DNA of 64,000 nt from Chitinophaga silvisoli (GTDB taxonomy: Bacteria; Bacteroidota; Bacteroidia; Chitinophagales; Chitinophagaceae): the NCBI RefSeq assembly GCF_003412465.1, contig NZ_QTJV01000001.1, positions 186,001 to 250,000 of the forward strand. Direction: 5' to 3'. The stretch's first letter is position 1. Every line of letters begins with the position of its first letter. This document shows, one piece after another, positions 1 to 8,528 of the stretch. Both the position numbers and the translations under genes were made by a program. The notes beneath the pieces were generated by a model. It ran no database searches, had not been told where the DNA came from, and was given only the letters and a program-made list of their open reading frames with translations.

Positions 1-649
1 GGTTTGTCGATTCCAGGTAACGCTTTGCCACTTTATTCTGCAATAATCCCAGGTAGAGCAGGTTCCGTTTATTCGCGCTATCTACCTGTCTCCATTTGGT
101 GATCAGAGTAGCCATTTGTCCTACATAAATATCCCGCAATTCATCTTCGGCCGGTATATCCCGCATGGTGGTATCCCTTCGCAATTGCTGCAGGGTATCT
201 GTGATGTTCACCAGTTTATCATAGTATCTGAATAACTGACTTTGCCAGTTATCCAGCCGCCATTCCAGCTGTACGAGCAGGACCCTGTTGGTATACAGGT
301 CCATGACATTTGGGGTACTCCCAAGTGCAGTAATATCCCGTTTCACCACGTTGAGCGACGAATCAATGAGGGGGAGCCGTTCACTTATTTCAGTAGTATC
401 CAGTCCGCGTTTCAGGATACTCATTACCTCATTGAGCATGAGGGTATAGTTTTCCAGCCGTGTTATCAGCACAGCTACCGAGGTATCAGAAAGATGGAGT
501 TTGGATTTGCCGGAGGCGCTGTCTTTCACCTGTTGTGAAATGATCTTGCTGAGGGTAGCGCTGTCCAGGGGTTTGGTCGCAGGGGTTTGTGCGTGTAGCA
601 AAGCCACATGACACAAGATGAGCAGGAGTAGCGTTAATCTGGCCTTCAT
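1..649 (-). CDS. Partial secreted protein, helical domain; possibly the N-terminus of an MscS-type channel
   Basis: The frame is open from an ATG at 649 to the window edge, so the C-terminal part is missing. The 216 visible codons begin with a signal peptide (MKARLTLLLLILCHVALLHAQ, cleavage after the HAQ). A Thr/Ser/Lys-rich linker follows, then a long helical, charged region with no cysteine clusters and no membrane segment. This layout resembles the periplasmic helical domain found ahead of the pore in large Bacteroidota mechanosensitive channels, but the pore would lie outside the window, so the name is a guess. It is the last of a run of minus-strand genes, separated from the nitroreductase by about 120 nt with a hairpin. 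That it is coding is fairly sure; its function is not. Confidence 0.55.
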   Translation of the reverse strand, partial: MKARLTLLLLILCHVALLHAQTPATKPLDSATLSKIISQQVKDSASGKSKLHLSDTSVAVLITRLENYTLMLNEVMSILKRGLDTTEISERLPLIDSSLNVVKRDITALGSTPNVMDLYTNRVLLVQLEWRLDNWQSQLFRYYDKLVNITDTLQQLRRDTTMRDIPAEDELRDIYVGQMATLITKWRQVDSANKRNLLYLGLLQNKVAKRYLESTN

Positions 650-663
650 GTATTAGCAGATTA

Positions 664-705
664 AAAGAATATGGCTTTGAGTGAGTTGTGATCACCCAAA
701 GCCAT
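664..705 (-). terminator. Hairpin terminator candidate after the nitroreductase operon
   Basis: Perfect 9-bp inverted repeat ATGGCTTTG (671-679) / CAAAGCCAT (697-705). On the minus strand it is followed by ATTCTTTTAA, a weak U-rich run. It lies between the nitroreductase stop and the next minus-strand start. Confidence 0.5.
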
Positions 706-767
706 CAATAAGAATACCGGATTTTATTTTCCCGGGATTTTTTTAGTGGTCCGCAGGCCAGGCTTTT

Positions 768-1349
768 TTATTTCTCCCATTTTATCTTTTCAGACAATGG
801 TTTTAAGCGCCTGCCTTCGGGCATAGGTTCATCGGTATAACCCAGGTAAAAAATACCCAGCACTTTATCTTCTTCGCCCAGTGAAAGATAGTCTTTCATG
901 GCAGGAGAGAAGGTCATACCTCCGGAACCCCAGTAGCCGGCAAGTCCAAGGGCGGTAGCACCCAACCACAGGTTCTGTACTGCGCAGGATACTGCAGCAA
1001 TCTCTTCAATTTCAGGAATACCTGGTTTGTTACCTCTTTTCATACACAGTACGATTACATGAGAGGCCAGGTCGCCTTGAGTTTTCAGTTTTTCGTAATT
1101 GCCCGGTATAAATTTTTCAGGGGCAGTGTTGGCTTTGTACATCTCGGCGTGAGCTGCACAAAAGGTTTTAACGGCATCGCCGCCAAATACCGGGAAGTAC
1201 CATGGTTCAGTATAACCATGAGTAGGGGCCCAGTCAGCCAGTTCAAGGAGAGCCTGAATTTGTTCGTCCGGAATGCGTTTGCCATTCATAGCAAATGGCT
1301 TGATATTCCGGCGCCCGGTGATAATGCTCTTCAATTGCTCAAAGTCCAT
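768..1349 (-). CDS. Nitroreductase family FMN-dependent oxidoreductase (YdjA-like)
   Basis: The 193-residue length is typical of small single-domain nitroreductases that reduce nitro or quinone compounds with NAD(P)H and FMN in the cytoplasm. Visible marks are the N-terminal GRRNIKPF at about 12-19, where the RR pair usually contacts the FMN phosphate, the middle stretch ELADWAPTHGYTEPWYF, and a Gly-rich GYWGSGGMTF near 138-147. The start ATG lies 9 nt downstream of the thioesterase stop, so it is probably cotranscribed with it. The overall pattern recalls the YdjA type, which has a short C-terminus. The physiological substrate cannot be read from the sequence. Confidence 0.88.
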   Translation of the reverse strand: MDFEQLKSIITGRRNIKPFAMNGKRIPDEQIQALLELADWAPTHGYTEPWYFPVFGGDAVKTFCAAHAEMYKANTAPEKFIPGNYEKLKTQGDLASHVIVLCMKRGNKPGIPEIEEIAAVSCAVQNLWLGATALGLAGYWGSGGMTFSPAMKDYLSLGEEDKVLGIFYLGYTDEPMPEGRRLKPLSEKIKWEK

Positions 1350-1358
1350 GCGCGATAT

Positions 1359-1799
1359 TTATTTAACAGGTGAAAGAGTTTGTTTCCACTCTTCGGGCAG
1401 GCGGGCTACTTTTCTGGTCTGGTAATCAAAGTAAATCATACCGGATTTCGCTTCTGCGATCAGGATGGTTTTGTCCCCGCGGACAGTGGTAATGCGGTAA
1501 TAAAGGTCAAAGCCAAAAGGTGTAAAATCATCTGCACCTACAGCGATGTCAAAGATATCGCCGTGGAAGCCTTCTCCTTTGTATACGAGGGCAGCGTCGG
1601 CCATGATAAGGCCTGCCTGACCATCTTTGTCCAGTTCACCAAACCCGAAATTGGCAAGGAATCGAAGACGTGCTTCGTGAATGATAGAGAGAATGGCATC
1701 GTTACCTACGTGACCGCCATAGTTGATATCCCCAATCCTTACAGGGAGTTGGGTGTGAAAATCCAGTTGTTCGGGAAGCTCAATTTTTACTCTAGCCAT
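1359..1799 (-). CDS. Hotdog-fold acyl-CoA thioesterase
   Basis: 146 residues, the size of a single hotdog domain (4HBT/YbgC type), which hydrolyses acyl thioesters in the cytoplasm. The segment VRIGDINYGGHVGNDAILS (about 20-38) matches the family's catalytic helix region, where an Asp and a nearby His/Asn sit at the start of the long helix. A second typical stretch is the strand LIMADAALVYKGEGFHGD. It sits 12 nt after rdgB and 9 nt before the nitroreductase, forming a tight minus-strand operon. The acyl chain preference is unknown. Confidence 0.85.
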   Translation of the reverse strand: MARVKIELPEQLDFHTQLPVRIGDINYGGHVGNDAILSIIHEARLRFLANFGFGELDKDGQAGLIMADAALVYKGEGFHGDIFDIAVGADDFTPFGFDLYYRITTVRGDKTILIAEAKSGMIYFDYQTRKVARLPEEWKQTLSPVK

Positions 1800-1811
1800 T
1801 TATTTATATTA

Positions 1812-2387
1812 TCAGTGAGTCTTGAGGAAGGCAATTAGTTGCTGGAATGCTTTGGCCCTGTGGCTGAATACATTTTTGCCGGCCATGTCCATCTCTGCGA
1901 ATGTGAGATCTGAGCCATCGGGCACGAAGATGGGATCGTAGCCAAAACCTTTGCCGCCCCTGCGTTCGGTCAGGAGAGTGCCGGTGCAGATGCCTTCGAA
2001 CTGGTATTCTTTATTTTCCAGGATCAGGGAGATGACGGTTCTGAATTGTGCCCGGCGATCGGTTTTGCCCTTCATTTCTGAAAGGGCTTTATCAATATTA
2101 TCTTCTGAGGATTTATGTTCGCCTGCATACCGGGCGGAGTATACACCGGGTGCACCGTTCAGGGCCAGAATTTCCAGTCCTGAATCTTCAGAGAAGCAGT
2201 TTTGCTGTGTCATGTTGTGAATGGTCACAGATTTTTCCCGGGCATTTTCTTCCAGGGTGTCGTGTGGTTCCGGGATATCGATGTCGATACCGGCTTCCTG
2301 GAGGGTGATGATCTCGAACGTGTCGCCCAGCATGGAGCGGATTTCCTTTATTTTATTTTCGTTGTTGGTAGCGAATACTAGCTTCAT
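1812..2387 (-). CDS. rdgB: XTP/dITP diphosphatase (RdgB/HAM1)
   Basis: 191 residues, full length. It removes non-canonical purine nucleoside triphosphates (XTP, dITP, ITP) by releasing pyrophosphate, which keeps them out of DNA and RNA. Family signatures are all present: LVFATNNENKIKEI at the N-terminus for nucleotide binding, EDSGLEI at about 67-73 with the metal-binding acidic residues, GGKGFGYDPIF near 144-154, and SHRAKAF near the C-terminus. Its stop is followed 12 nt later by the thioesterase start, and its own start is 17 nt past the upstream gene, so it belongs to the same minus-strand operon. Confidence 0.95.
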   Translation of the reverse strand: MKLVFATNNENKIKEIRSMLGDTFEIITLQEAGIDIDIPEPHDTLEENAREKSVTIHNMTQQNCFSEDSGLEILALNGAPGVYSARYAGEHKSSEDNIDKALSEMKGKTDRRAQFRTVISLILENKEYQFEGICTGTLLTERRGGKGFGYDPIFVPDGSDLTFAEMDMAGKNVFSHRAKAFQQLIAFLKTH

Positions 2388-2404
2388 GAATGCAAGTTAC
2401 AGAT

Positions 2405-2902
2405 TTAAATACCCAGCAGTTGTTTCAGTCCCTGCCACAATCTTCCCTTCATTACCTTATCCTGCGAAATAGGGTAGAGGTCGTCGGAGTGCAGCAGCTG
2501 GCAACCGTTGGCGCTGATGACCTGGTAGACGGGAAAATCTTCCAGTCCCATGCTGGCGGGCGGAATGCCAAAAAGTACAGCCTGCTTCATTTTTACTGCT
2601 GACTGCCAGGATGTAAAGTCCATGGCAGGGTAATGGGCTATATTTATCAGTGCGATATCCTGCATACCCAGTTTACAGGCATTTAATATATTGGTGAGGA
2701 GGTTGAATAATTCTTCATTCAGGTAAGCACCTCCTTCATTTTTTATGAACAGGGCAATGTTTTTTTGATTTTCGCCTAAAAATTTCACGTCCGGAACAGC
2801 AGCGGGAGTAGCGGCAACAGGTGCTTTTTTCCCCGGTATGATAGGCTGGGTGTAGATCCTGGCCAGAAAGTACGGGTCCAGCTGTACTTGATCAAAAGAC
2901 AT
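2405..2902 (-). CDS. Uncharacterised protein, weak resemblance to DNA polymerase III psi
   Basis: 165 residues from the ATG at 2902. A longer in-frame start at 2980 is possible, but the next-upstream promoter-like box (2988-2995) and a better N-terminus (MSFDQVQLDPYFLARIY) favour 2902. An Ala/Pro linker at about 30-41 separates a short N-terminal segment from a globular alpha/beta domain. The layout of that domain (hydrophobic strand NIALFI, two helices, strand ALINIA, then FPVYQVISANGC and a final helix GRLWQGLKQLLG) recalls the psi subunit of the clamp loader. That is inference only. It starts the operon rdgB-thioesterase-nitroreductase. Confidence 0.75.
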   Translation of the reverse strand: MSFDQVQLDPYFLARIYTQPIIPGKKAPVAATPAAVPDVKFLGENQKNIALFIKNEGGAYLNEELFNLLTNILNACKLGMQDIALINIAHYPAMDFTSWQSAVKMKQAVLFGIPPASMGLEDFPVYQVISANGCQLLHSDDLYPISQDKVMKGRLWQGLKQLLGI

Positions 2903-2987
2903 GCATATATAGTTTAAATTGAATGTAATGGCCCCCTTTGGGGAAAAATTTGCTTTATTTGCATCTGACGGCGAGAGCAAATTTAAG

Positions 2988-2995
2988 TGTATTCA
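2988..2995 (-). promoter_or_regulatory. Promoter -7 box for the minus-strand operon
   Basis: On the minus strand this reads TAAATTTG, a match to TAnnTTTG. It lies about 85 nt upstream of the ATG at 2902. No clear -33 box was fixed. Confidence 0.5.
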
Positions 2996-3072
2996 ATTTT
3001 AGATGCGCGATTTCCGACTTTAGATTTCGCCAACCTCTTCATACATCCAAAACAATTTAACAGCACTTTATT

Positions 3073-4191
3073 ATGATGGGAGTAGATAAACTAATAGAAA
3101 ACAAAGTAGGGGAAGAAGCCTTAAAAAAAATTAAGGTGACCCGAACAAAGAAGTCAAGGATTGGGGAAATAGACTTCAATAACCTTATCTTCGGGAAGCA
3201 ATATGCCGACCATATGTTGGTGGCAGAATTTGATGGGAAAGAGTGGAAGAATGCAGAGATCCTGCCGTTCGGCCACTTGTCGGTGAGTCCTTCCAACGCT
3301 GCCTGGCATTATGGGCAGGCTATTTTTGAAGGTATCAAAGCTTACAAAGACCAGGAGGGCAATCCGATGATTTTCCGTCCATACGACAATTACGCACGTT
3401 TTAACAGTTCTGCGGAGCGTATGGGGATGCCTGAGGTGCCGGAATGGCTTTTTATAGGCGGAATGGAACTTTTGATTGATCTGGACAGGGATTGGGTACC
3501 TACAAATGATGGTTGTTCTTTGTATTTGCGTCCTTTTATGATTGCCGCTGATGAATTTATTGGTGTAAGGCCTTCAGATACGTATAAATTTGTTATTATT
3601 AACTCGCCATCCGGTCCGTATTTTAATAAACCTATTAAATTGCTGGTACAGGATAAATATATTCGTGCTTTTCCTGGTGGTGTAGGTGCTGCCAAAGCAG
3701 CAGGTAACTATGGTGGGGCGATGTATCCTACCATGCAGGCGCGTAAGCAGGGATACGATCAGATTTTGTGGGTAGATGGCCTGGAATTCAAATACCTGCA
3801 GGAATGTGGTACGATGAATGTGTTTGCCATAATTGGTAACACTGCCATAACGCCGGATTTGAATCAAGGCACGATTCTGGCAGGTGTAACCCGCGCTGCT
3901 GTGATGTCTGTATTGGAAGATATGGGGCTGACAGTAGAGGAGAGGCCGGTAAGCATTGAGGAGCTGGTAAAGGCGTATGAAGCGGGCACGCTCCGTGAGG
4001 TATTTGGTACGGGTACGGCTGCCAGCGTGGCATATGTACAGGAGCTGGATTACAAGGAGCATCAGATCAGGCTGGATCCTTCAAAATACGAGGTAGGAAA
4101 TGAGTTGCTGGAGAGGCTGGATGCGATCCGTACCGGTAAAGCGGAAGATACCCGTCACTGGAATTACAAAGTAGGAACTTACTCAAAATAG
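3073..4191 (+). CDS. ilvE: Branched-chain amino acid aminotransferase
   Basis: 372 residues, the size of the longer (eukaryote-like, BCAT type 2) fold-type IV aminotransferases. It interconverts Leu, Ile and Val with their 2-oxo acids using PLP and glutamate. The PLP lysine is most likely K208 in GGVGAAKAAGNYGG. Other family marks are HYGQAIFEGIKAY near 79-91, LYLRPFM near 150, and LQECGTMNVF near 262. Two ATGs stand in tandem; the first is used here but the second is equally possible. The gene is monocistronic, closed by the terminators at 4213-4290. Confidence 0.94.
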   Translation: MMGVDKLIENKVGEEALKKIKVTRTKKSRIGEIDFNNLIFGKQYADHMLVAEFDGKEWKNAEILPFGHLSVSPSNAAWHYGQAIFEGIKAYKDQEGNPMIFRPYDNYARFNSSAERMGMPEVPEWLFIGGMELLIDLDRDWVPTNDGCSLYLRPFMIAADEFIGVRPSDTYKFVIINSPSGPYFNKPIKLLVQDKYIRAFPGGVGAAKAAGNYGGAMYPTMQARKQGYDQILWVDGLEFKYLQECGTMNVFAIIGNTAITPDLNQGTILAGVTRAAVMSVLEDMGLTVEERPVSIEELVKAYEAGTLREVFGTGTAASVAYVQELDYKEHQIRLDPSKYEVGNELLERLDAIRTGKAEDTRHWNYKVGTYSK

Positions 4192-4212
4192 TCTTAGTTG
4201 TGTTGAATTGGA

Positions 4213-4290
4213 AGGCCATCTGCGCGAGTAGATGGTCTTTCTCTTTTATATAGGTACCAGCCGTCATTATTGAAATGACGGCTTTTTTTA
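4213..4290 (+). terminator. Terminators after ilvE
   Basis: Two hairpins in a row. The first pairs GGCCATCT with AGATGGTC and ends in CTTTCTCTTTT. The second pairs AGCCGTCATT (4259-4268) with AATGACGGCT (4274-4283), a perfect 10-bp stem followed by seven T. Confidence 0.85.
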
Positions 4291-4298
4291 TGGCTGGA

Positions 4299-4434
4299 AC
4301 CTCTGTTCTGTACTAGGACAGAACTACCTTCTAAGGGAGATATTCCGCAGATAACCCGCAGATAACCCGCATATATCCCGCCAATGACCTGCATTCTAAA
4401 AGAGGCGGGTTATAGGCGGCTTATCTGCGGGATA
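4299..4434. repeat. Nested direct and inverted repeats ahead of a small gene
   Basis: GTTCTGT/ACAGAAC forms a hairpin first. Then CGCAGATAACC occurs twice directly (4345-4382), and the inverse copies (TTATCTGCGGG, GGCGGGTTAT) follow at 4404-4434, so the segment can fold into alternative long stems. It fills most of the 326-nt gap between ilvE and the next gene. No coding sense was seen. Confidence 0.6.
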
Positions 4435-4503
4435 GGTATGAGACAGCTACGGGTCGCCTATATTTTTCACTGTTATTTGCGATGGAATCCCCGGTCAATT
4501 TTG

Positions 4504-4511
4504 TACCTTTG
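4504..4511 (+). promoter_or_regulatory. Promoter -7 box, near-leaderless gene
   Basis: TACCTTTG matches the Bacteroidota -7 consensus and is followed by GCGCCCT and the ATG at 4518, leaving room for little or no 5' UTR. Confidence 0.65.
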
Positions 4512-4517
4512 CGCCCT

Positions 4518-4808
4518 ATGACCAAGGCTACTTTTATCGCGTCGCTGGATCAGGCCGCCCCTCCTGAGGGGATTTCTCCTTATTTAAAGGCTTTGTGGTG
4601 GGATAGAAAAGGTAACTGGCAAAGGGCACATGACATTATCGAACATATGGGAGATGATACTGCTGCCTGGGTACATGCCTACCTCCACAGGAAAGAAGGT
4701 GACCGGGGAAACGCCCGGTACTGGTACAGCAGAGCGGGTCGGAGTATGCCGGAATCTACGCTGGACATGGAATGGAGCGAAATTGTCAGGGAACTTAGCG
4801 GGAGCTGA
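4518..4808 (+). CDS. Small conserved protein of unknown function
   Basis: 96 residues from the ATG at 4518. An ATG at 4482 is also in frame but would place the -7 box (4504-4511) inside the gene, so the later one is chosen. The protein is rich in Trp, His and Tyr: LKALWWDRKGNWQRAHDIIEH around 25-45 and HAYLHRKEGD..NARYWYSRAG around 55-78, a pattern like one or two degenerate TPR/Sel1-like helical hairpins. I recognise this as a recurring conserved hypothetical type but know no function. It ends about 30 nt before the -33 box of the rpsL promoter. Confidence 0.78.
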   Translation: MTKATFIASLDQAAPPEGISPYLKALWWDRKGNWQRAHDIIEHMGDDTAAWVHAYLHRKEGDRGNARYWYSRAGRSMPESTLDMEWSEIVRELSGS

Positions 4809-4839
4809 CAAGGATTTCCTCAAAAAAATGTTCAAAACA

Positions 4840-4871
4840 TTTTGTTATTAACAAGGAGCGTGTTACCTTTG
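4840..4871 (+). promoter_or_regulatory. rpsL-rpsG promoter
   Basis: -33 TTTTG (4840-4844), a spacer of exactly 19 nt, and -7 TACCTTTG (4864-4871), a near-perfect Bacteroidota promoter. The start region GCCCTCCCAAATT after it is shared with fusA and rpsJ. Confidence 0.85.
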
Positions 4872-4941
4872 CCCTCCCAAATTCCCATTCTGGGTGATTT
4901 GGATGTCATTGTAAACCGACAGAAAAAAAAATCTAGGTAGA

Positions 4942-5322
4942 ATGCCTACTATACAACAATTAGTAAGAAAAGGAAGAGAAATTATCCGGGCTAAGTCCAA
5001 GTCCAGGGCTTTAGATAGCTGTCCACAGCGTCGTGGTGTTTGTACCCGTGTGTACACAACCACCCCTAAGAAGCCAAACTCTGCACTGCGTAAGGTTGCA
5101 AAGGTGCGTTTGACCAACAAGGTAGAGGTGATTGCTTATATCCCTGGTGAAGGACACAACCTGCAGGAACACTCTATCGTACTGATCCGTGGTGGTAGGG
5201 TAAAAGATTTACCGGGTGTACGTTACCACATCGTTCGTGGTAGCCTCGATACTGCTGGTGTGAAAGACAGAAAGCAGAGCCGTTCCAAGTATGGTACCAA
5301 AAAGGAAAAGGCTAAGAAATAA
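4942..5322 (+). CDS. rpsL: 30S ribosomal protein S12
   Basis: 126 residues, the usual length. S12 lies at the decoding centre of the small subunit and takes part in tRNA selection. The invariant segments are intact: [11 protein letters not shown] at the N-terminus, [17 protein letters not shown] in the middle (the loop where streptomycin-resistance changes are known to arise, here K as in sensitive strains), and [13 protein letters not shown]. It is the first gene of a two-gene operon with rpsG, 32 nt downstream. There is no Shine-Dalgarno sequence ahead of the start; AAAAAAAAATCTAGGTAGA stands there instead. Confidence 0.98.
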   Translation: MPTIQQLVRKGREIIRAKSKSRALDSCPQRRGVCTRVYTTTPKKPNSALRKVAKVRLTNKVEVIAYIPGEGHNLQEHSIVLIRGGRVKDLPGVRYHIVRGSLDTAGVKDRKQSRSKYGTKKEKAKK

Positions 5323-5354
5323 TTTATTATAACTATTTGAAATTTTCCAAATAA

Positions 5355-5822
5355 ATGAGAAAGCAAGCCGCGAAAAAGATGCCTTTGGCTCCGGATCCTC
5401 GCTTTAACGACAAACAGGTTACCCGGTTTGTTAACAACGTGATGGAGCAGGGCAAAAAGAGCATTGCCTTTAGGATATTTTACGATGCGATCGACAGAGT
5501 GAGCACTATCACTAATGATAATGGTTACGAAGTGTGGAAGAAAGCGATCGCTAACGTAACTCCTGCCGTAGAAGTTAGAAGCCGTCGTATTGGTGGTGCT
5601 ACCTTCCAGATCCCTTCTGAGGTTCGTCCTGACAGAAAGATCTCCCTGTCTATGAAATGGTTGATCCGTTATGCAGGTGAAAGGAATGGTAAGAGCATGG
5701 CTGAAAAGCTGGCTGCTGAAATCGTAGCTGCTGCTAAAGGTGAAGGTGCTGCTTTCAAAAAGAAAGAAGATACTCACCGTATGGCTGAAGCTAACAAGGC
5801 ATTCTCCCACTTCAGGATCTAA
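5355..5822 (+). CDS. rpsG: 30S ribosomal protein S7
   Basis: 155 residues, full length. S7 nucleates assembly of the 3' major domain of 16S rRNA and contacts tRNA in the exit site. The N-terminus MRKQAAKKMPLAPDPRFND and the motif VEVRSRRIGGATFQIPSEV (the rRNA-binding beta-arm region) are typical. It is cotranscribed with rpsL and followed by a strong terminator, so unlike in many bacteria the operon does not continue directly into fusA. Confidence 0.98.
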   Translation: MRKQAAKKMPLAPDPRFNDKQVTRFVNNVMEQGKKSIAFRIFYDAIDRVSTITNDNGYEVWKKAIANVTPAVEVRSRRIGGATFQIPSEVRPDRKISLSMKWLIRYAGERNGKSMAEKLAAEIVAAAKGEGAAFKKKEDTHRMAEANKAFSHFRI

Positions 5823-5905
5823 ATCTACTGCCGTTTTACGGTAGATGGTTTATAAAGATATAAGGGAAACATCCTCTGGGCTATACTGGGGGATGTTTTT
5901 CCTTT
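5822..5905 (+). terminator. Terminator after rpsG
   Basis: A small hairpin ATCTACTGCCG/CGGTAGAT comes directly after the stop. A second hairpin, AAACATCC (5867-5874) / GGATGTTT (5891-5898), is followed by TTCCTTTTC and is the likelier terminator. Confidence 0.8.
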
Positions 5906-5993
5906 TCTCATATATACCCAATTTTTAAACCTTGTAACCAAAGGGTCCCAAAAGTATTCCGCTGCTGAAATAACAATTTGGCAAAGTTGCCTG

Positions 5994-6025
5994 TTTTATT
6001 TATTAGCAAAAATGAATTACCTTTG
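5994..6025 (+). promoter_or_regulatory. fusA promoter
   Basis: TTTTA (5994-5998), 19-nt spacer, TACCTTTG (6018-6025). The start region GCCCCCCAAATTG is close to that of the rpsL and rpsJ promoters. Confidence 0.8.
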
Positions 6026-6063
6026 CCCCCCAAATTGCATTATTATACAGTCATTTTAATATT

Positions 6064-8208
6064 ATGGCAGACTTAAGATTTCAGAGAAACTTTGGTATTG
6101 CGGCGCACATCGATGCGGGTAAAACCACTACCACAGAGCGTATCCTGTACTATACAGGTAAATCCCACAAGATAGGGGAAGTGCACGAAGGTGCAGCCAC
6201 CATGGACTGGATGGCGCAGGAGCAGGAAAGAGGTATTACCATCACATCTGCTGCTACTACCTGTTTCTGGAAATTCCCAACTACTCAGGGAAAGCTCCAG
6301 CCAGATACAAAAGAATATAAATTTAACATCATCGATACTCCAGGTCACGTGGACTTCACCGTTGAGGTAGAGCGTTCCCTGCGTGTACTGGATGGTCTGG
6401 TAGCACTGTTCTGCGCTGTATCCGGCGTTGAACCACAGTCTGAAACCGTTTGGCGCCAGGCTAACCGTTACCGTGTACCACGTGTAGGTTTCGTAAACAA
6501 AATGGACCGTGCCGGTGCTGACTTCCTGAACGTGGTAAAACAGGTAAAGGAAATGCTGGGTGCTAATCCGGTTCCTTTGATGCTGCCTATCGGTGCTGAA
6601 GATACTTTCAAAGGCGTAGTTGACCTGATCACCATGAAGGGTATCATCTGGGACGAAGAAGGTAAGGGTGCTACTTACCAGGAAATCGAAATCCCTGCTG
6701 ATATGAAGGATGAGGCTGAAGAATGGAGAGCTAAACTCGTAGAAGCTGTAGCTGAATACGATGACAAACTCATGGAGAAATTCTTCGATGATCCTAACAC
6801 TATTTCTGAAGCTGAAATTCACGAAGCTATCCGTAAAGCAACGATCGATATCGCTATCATCCCAATGCTCTGCGGTTCTTCATTCAAGAATAAAGGTGTA
6901 CAGAAAATGCTGGATGCCGTATGTCGTTACCTGCCTTCACCAGTAGATATCGAAGCGGTAAAAGGTACTGATCCTGACAATGGTAACGAGATCGAGCGTA
7001 AGCCAGATCCAAAAGAACCATTTGCTGCCCTGGCGTTCAAGATCATGACCGATCCTTTCGTAGGTCGTCTGGCATTCTTCCGGGCTTATTCCGGTCACCT
7101 GGATGCAGGTTCTTATGTACTGAACACCCGTACCGGTAAGAACGAGCGTATCAGCCGTATCATGCAGATGCACGCCAACAAGCAGAACCCAATCGACTTC
7201 ATCGAAGCTGGTGATATCGGTGCTGCTGTAGGTTTTAAAGATATCAAAACAGGTGATACCCTGTGCGATGAGAAGAATCCTATCGTACTGGAATCTATGA
7301 CCTTCCCTGAACCAGTTATCCACATCGCTATCGAGCCTAAAACTCAGGCGGATATGGACAAAATGGGTCTGGCTATCGCTAAACTGGTAGAAGAAGATCC
7401 TACCCTGAAAGCTAAAACTGATGAAGAAACCGGCCAGACCGTATTGAGCGGTATGGGTGAGCTTCACCTGGAAATCATCGTTGACCGTATGCGTCGCGAG
7501 TTCAAGGTAGAAGTTAACCAGGGTGCACCTCAGGTTGCTTTCAAGGAAGCATTCACACTGAAGGTAGAACACCGTGAGGTTTATAAGAAACAAACTGGTG
7601 GTCGCGGTAAATTCGCAGACATCCAGATCGAACTCGGCCCTGCTGATGAGCAATGGCTGAAAGAAAATGAAGGTAAATCCTTCCAGTTCATCAACGATAT
7701 CTTCGGTGGTTCCATCCCTAAAGAATTCGTTCCTCCGGTACAGAAAGGCTTCGAGTCTGCTATGAACCAGGGTGTACTGGCTGGCTACCCGCTGGATAAC
7801 CTGAGAGTTCGCCTGTTTGATGGTTCATTCCACCAGGTTGACTCCGATGCAGTATCCTTCGAGTTGGCTGCAAGACAAGCTTTCCGTGAAGCTGGTCGTA
7901 AAGCTAAACCAGTGCTGCTGGAACCAATCATGAAAGTAGAAGTTCAGACCCCAGACCAATACATGGGTGACGTAACAGGTGACCTGAACCGTCGTCGTGG
8001 TATGCTGGAAGGTATGGAAATGAGAAACGGTGTACAGGTAATCAAAGCTAAAGTACCTCTGAAAGAAATGTTCGGATACGTAACTCAGCTGCGCTCCCTG
8101 TCTTCCGGTCGTGCTACTTCCATCATGGAGTTCTCTCACTATTCACCTGCTCCAAATGCTGTTGCTGAAGAAGAAATGGCAAAGGCTAAAGGTAAAGTGA
8201 ATGCTTAA
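6064..8208 (+). CDS. fusA: Translation elongation factor G
   Basis: 714 residues, slightly longer than the E. coli protein. The GTPase moves tRNA and mRNA through the ribosome and acts in recycling. The G domain shows AHIDAGKT (14-21, P-loop), the switch region [21 protein letters not shown], and NKMD for guanine recognition. Domains II to V follow, with GRGKFADI in domain IV and the C-terminal [16 protein letters not shown]. The N-terminal domain carries the short acidic insertion (about 55-70, [16 protein letters not shown]) common in Bacteroidota. It has its own promoter and terminator; no tuf gene follows. Confidence 0.98.
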   Translation: MADLRFQRNFGIAAHIDAGKTTTTERILYYTGKSHKIGEVHEGAATMDWMAQEQERGITITSAATTCFWKFPTTQGKLQPDTKEYKFNIIDTPGHVDFTVEVERSLRVLDGLVALFCAVSGVEPQSETVWRQANRYRVPRVGFVNKMDRAGADFLNVVKQVKEMLGANPVPLMLPIGAEDTFKGVVDLITMKGIIWDEEGKGATYQEIEIPADMKDEAEEWRAKLVEAVAEYDDKLMEKFFDDPNTISEAEIHEAIRKATIDIAIIPMLCGSSFKNKGVQKMLDAVCRYLPSPVDIEAVKGTDPDNGNEIERKPDPKEPFAALAFKIMTDPFVGRLAFFRAYSGHLDAGSYVLNTRTGKNERISRIMQMHANKQNPIDFIEAGDIGAAVGFKDIKTGDTLCDEKNPIVLESMTFPEPVIHIAIEPKTQADMDKMGLAIAKLVEEDPTLKAKTDEETGQTVLSGMGELHLEIIVDRMRREFKVEVNQGAPQVAFKEAFTLKVEHREVYKKQTGGRGKFADIQIELGPADEQWLKENEGKSFQFINDIFGGSIPKEFVPPVQKGFESAMNQGVLAGYPLDNLRVRLFDGSFHQVDSDAVSFELAARQAFREAGRKAKPVLLEPIMKVEVQTPDQYMGDVTGDLNRRRGMLEGMEMRNGVQVIKAKVPLKEMFGYVTQLRSLSSGRATSIMEFSHYSPAPNAVAEEEMAKAKGKVNA

Positions 8209-8239
8209 TCATCAATGATTAGTATCTGATTGAAATATG

Positions 8240-8275
8240 GTCCCGTTCCGGTTTCTCCGGAACGGGACTTTTGTT
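8240..8275 (+). terminator. fusA terminator
   Basis: GTCCCGTTCCGG (8240-8251) pairs perfectly with CCGGAACGGGAC (8257-8268), then TTTTGTTTG. Confidence 0.9.
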
Positions 8276-8375
8276 TGTTGCCGTTTGTAACTTCTATACC
8301 TACACTGCGTTCTATTCTTGTCTTGCCTGATAGGGGTTAGGCCTCTTAAATTCCGTTTTTTATAATATTGCTATG

Positions 8376-8455
8376 ACTCATTTTGGGGAAAGGGTAGCCG
8401 TTGGCTATTCCTGCCACCAGCAGATTTATTTGGGGGAACTAACGACAAAATGAGT
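8376..8455. repeat. Inverted repeat with internal hairpin upstream of the NodB-like gene
   Basis: ACTCATTTTG (8376-8385) and CAAAATGAGT (8446-8455) are perfect inverse copies, 60 nt apart. The loop holds a smaller hairpin TAGCC/GGCTA (8395-8407). It could fold as a structured leader or mark an operator. The rest of the 8276-8528 gap shows no gene. Confidence 0.55.
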
Positions 8456-8528
8456 GGCTATCTAATATACATTATCAGAGGGTAGCATACATCCAAAACT
8501 GTCTCTATACAAAAGCTGATTTAACCGA

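Noticed and set aside
1..538. Plus-strand frame at 242-538
   Set aside because: The minus-strand frame 1-649 with a signal peptide is open over the whole length and fits better.
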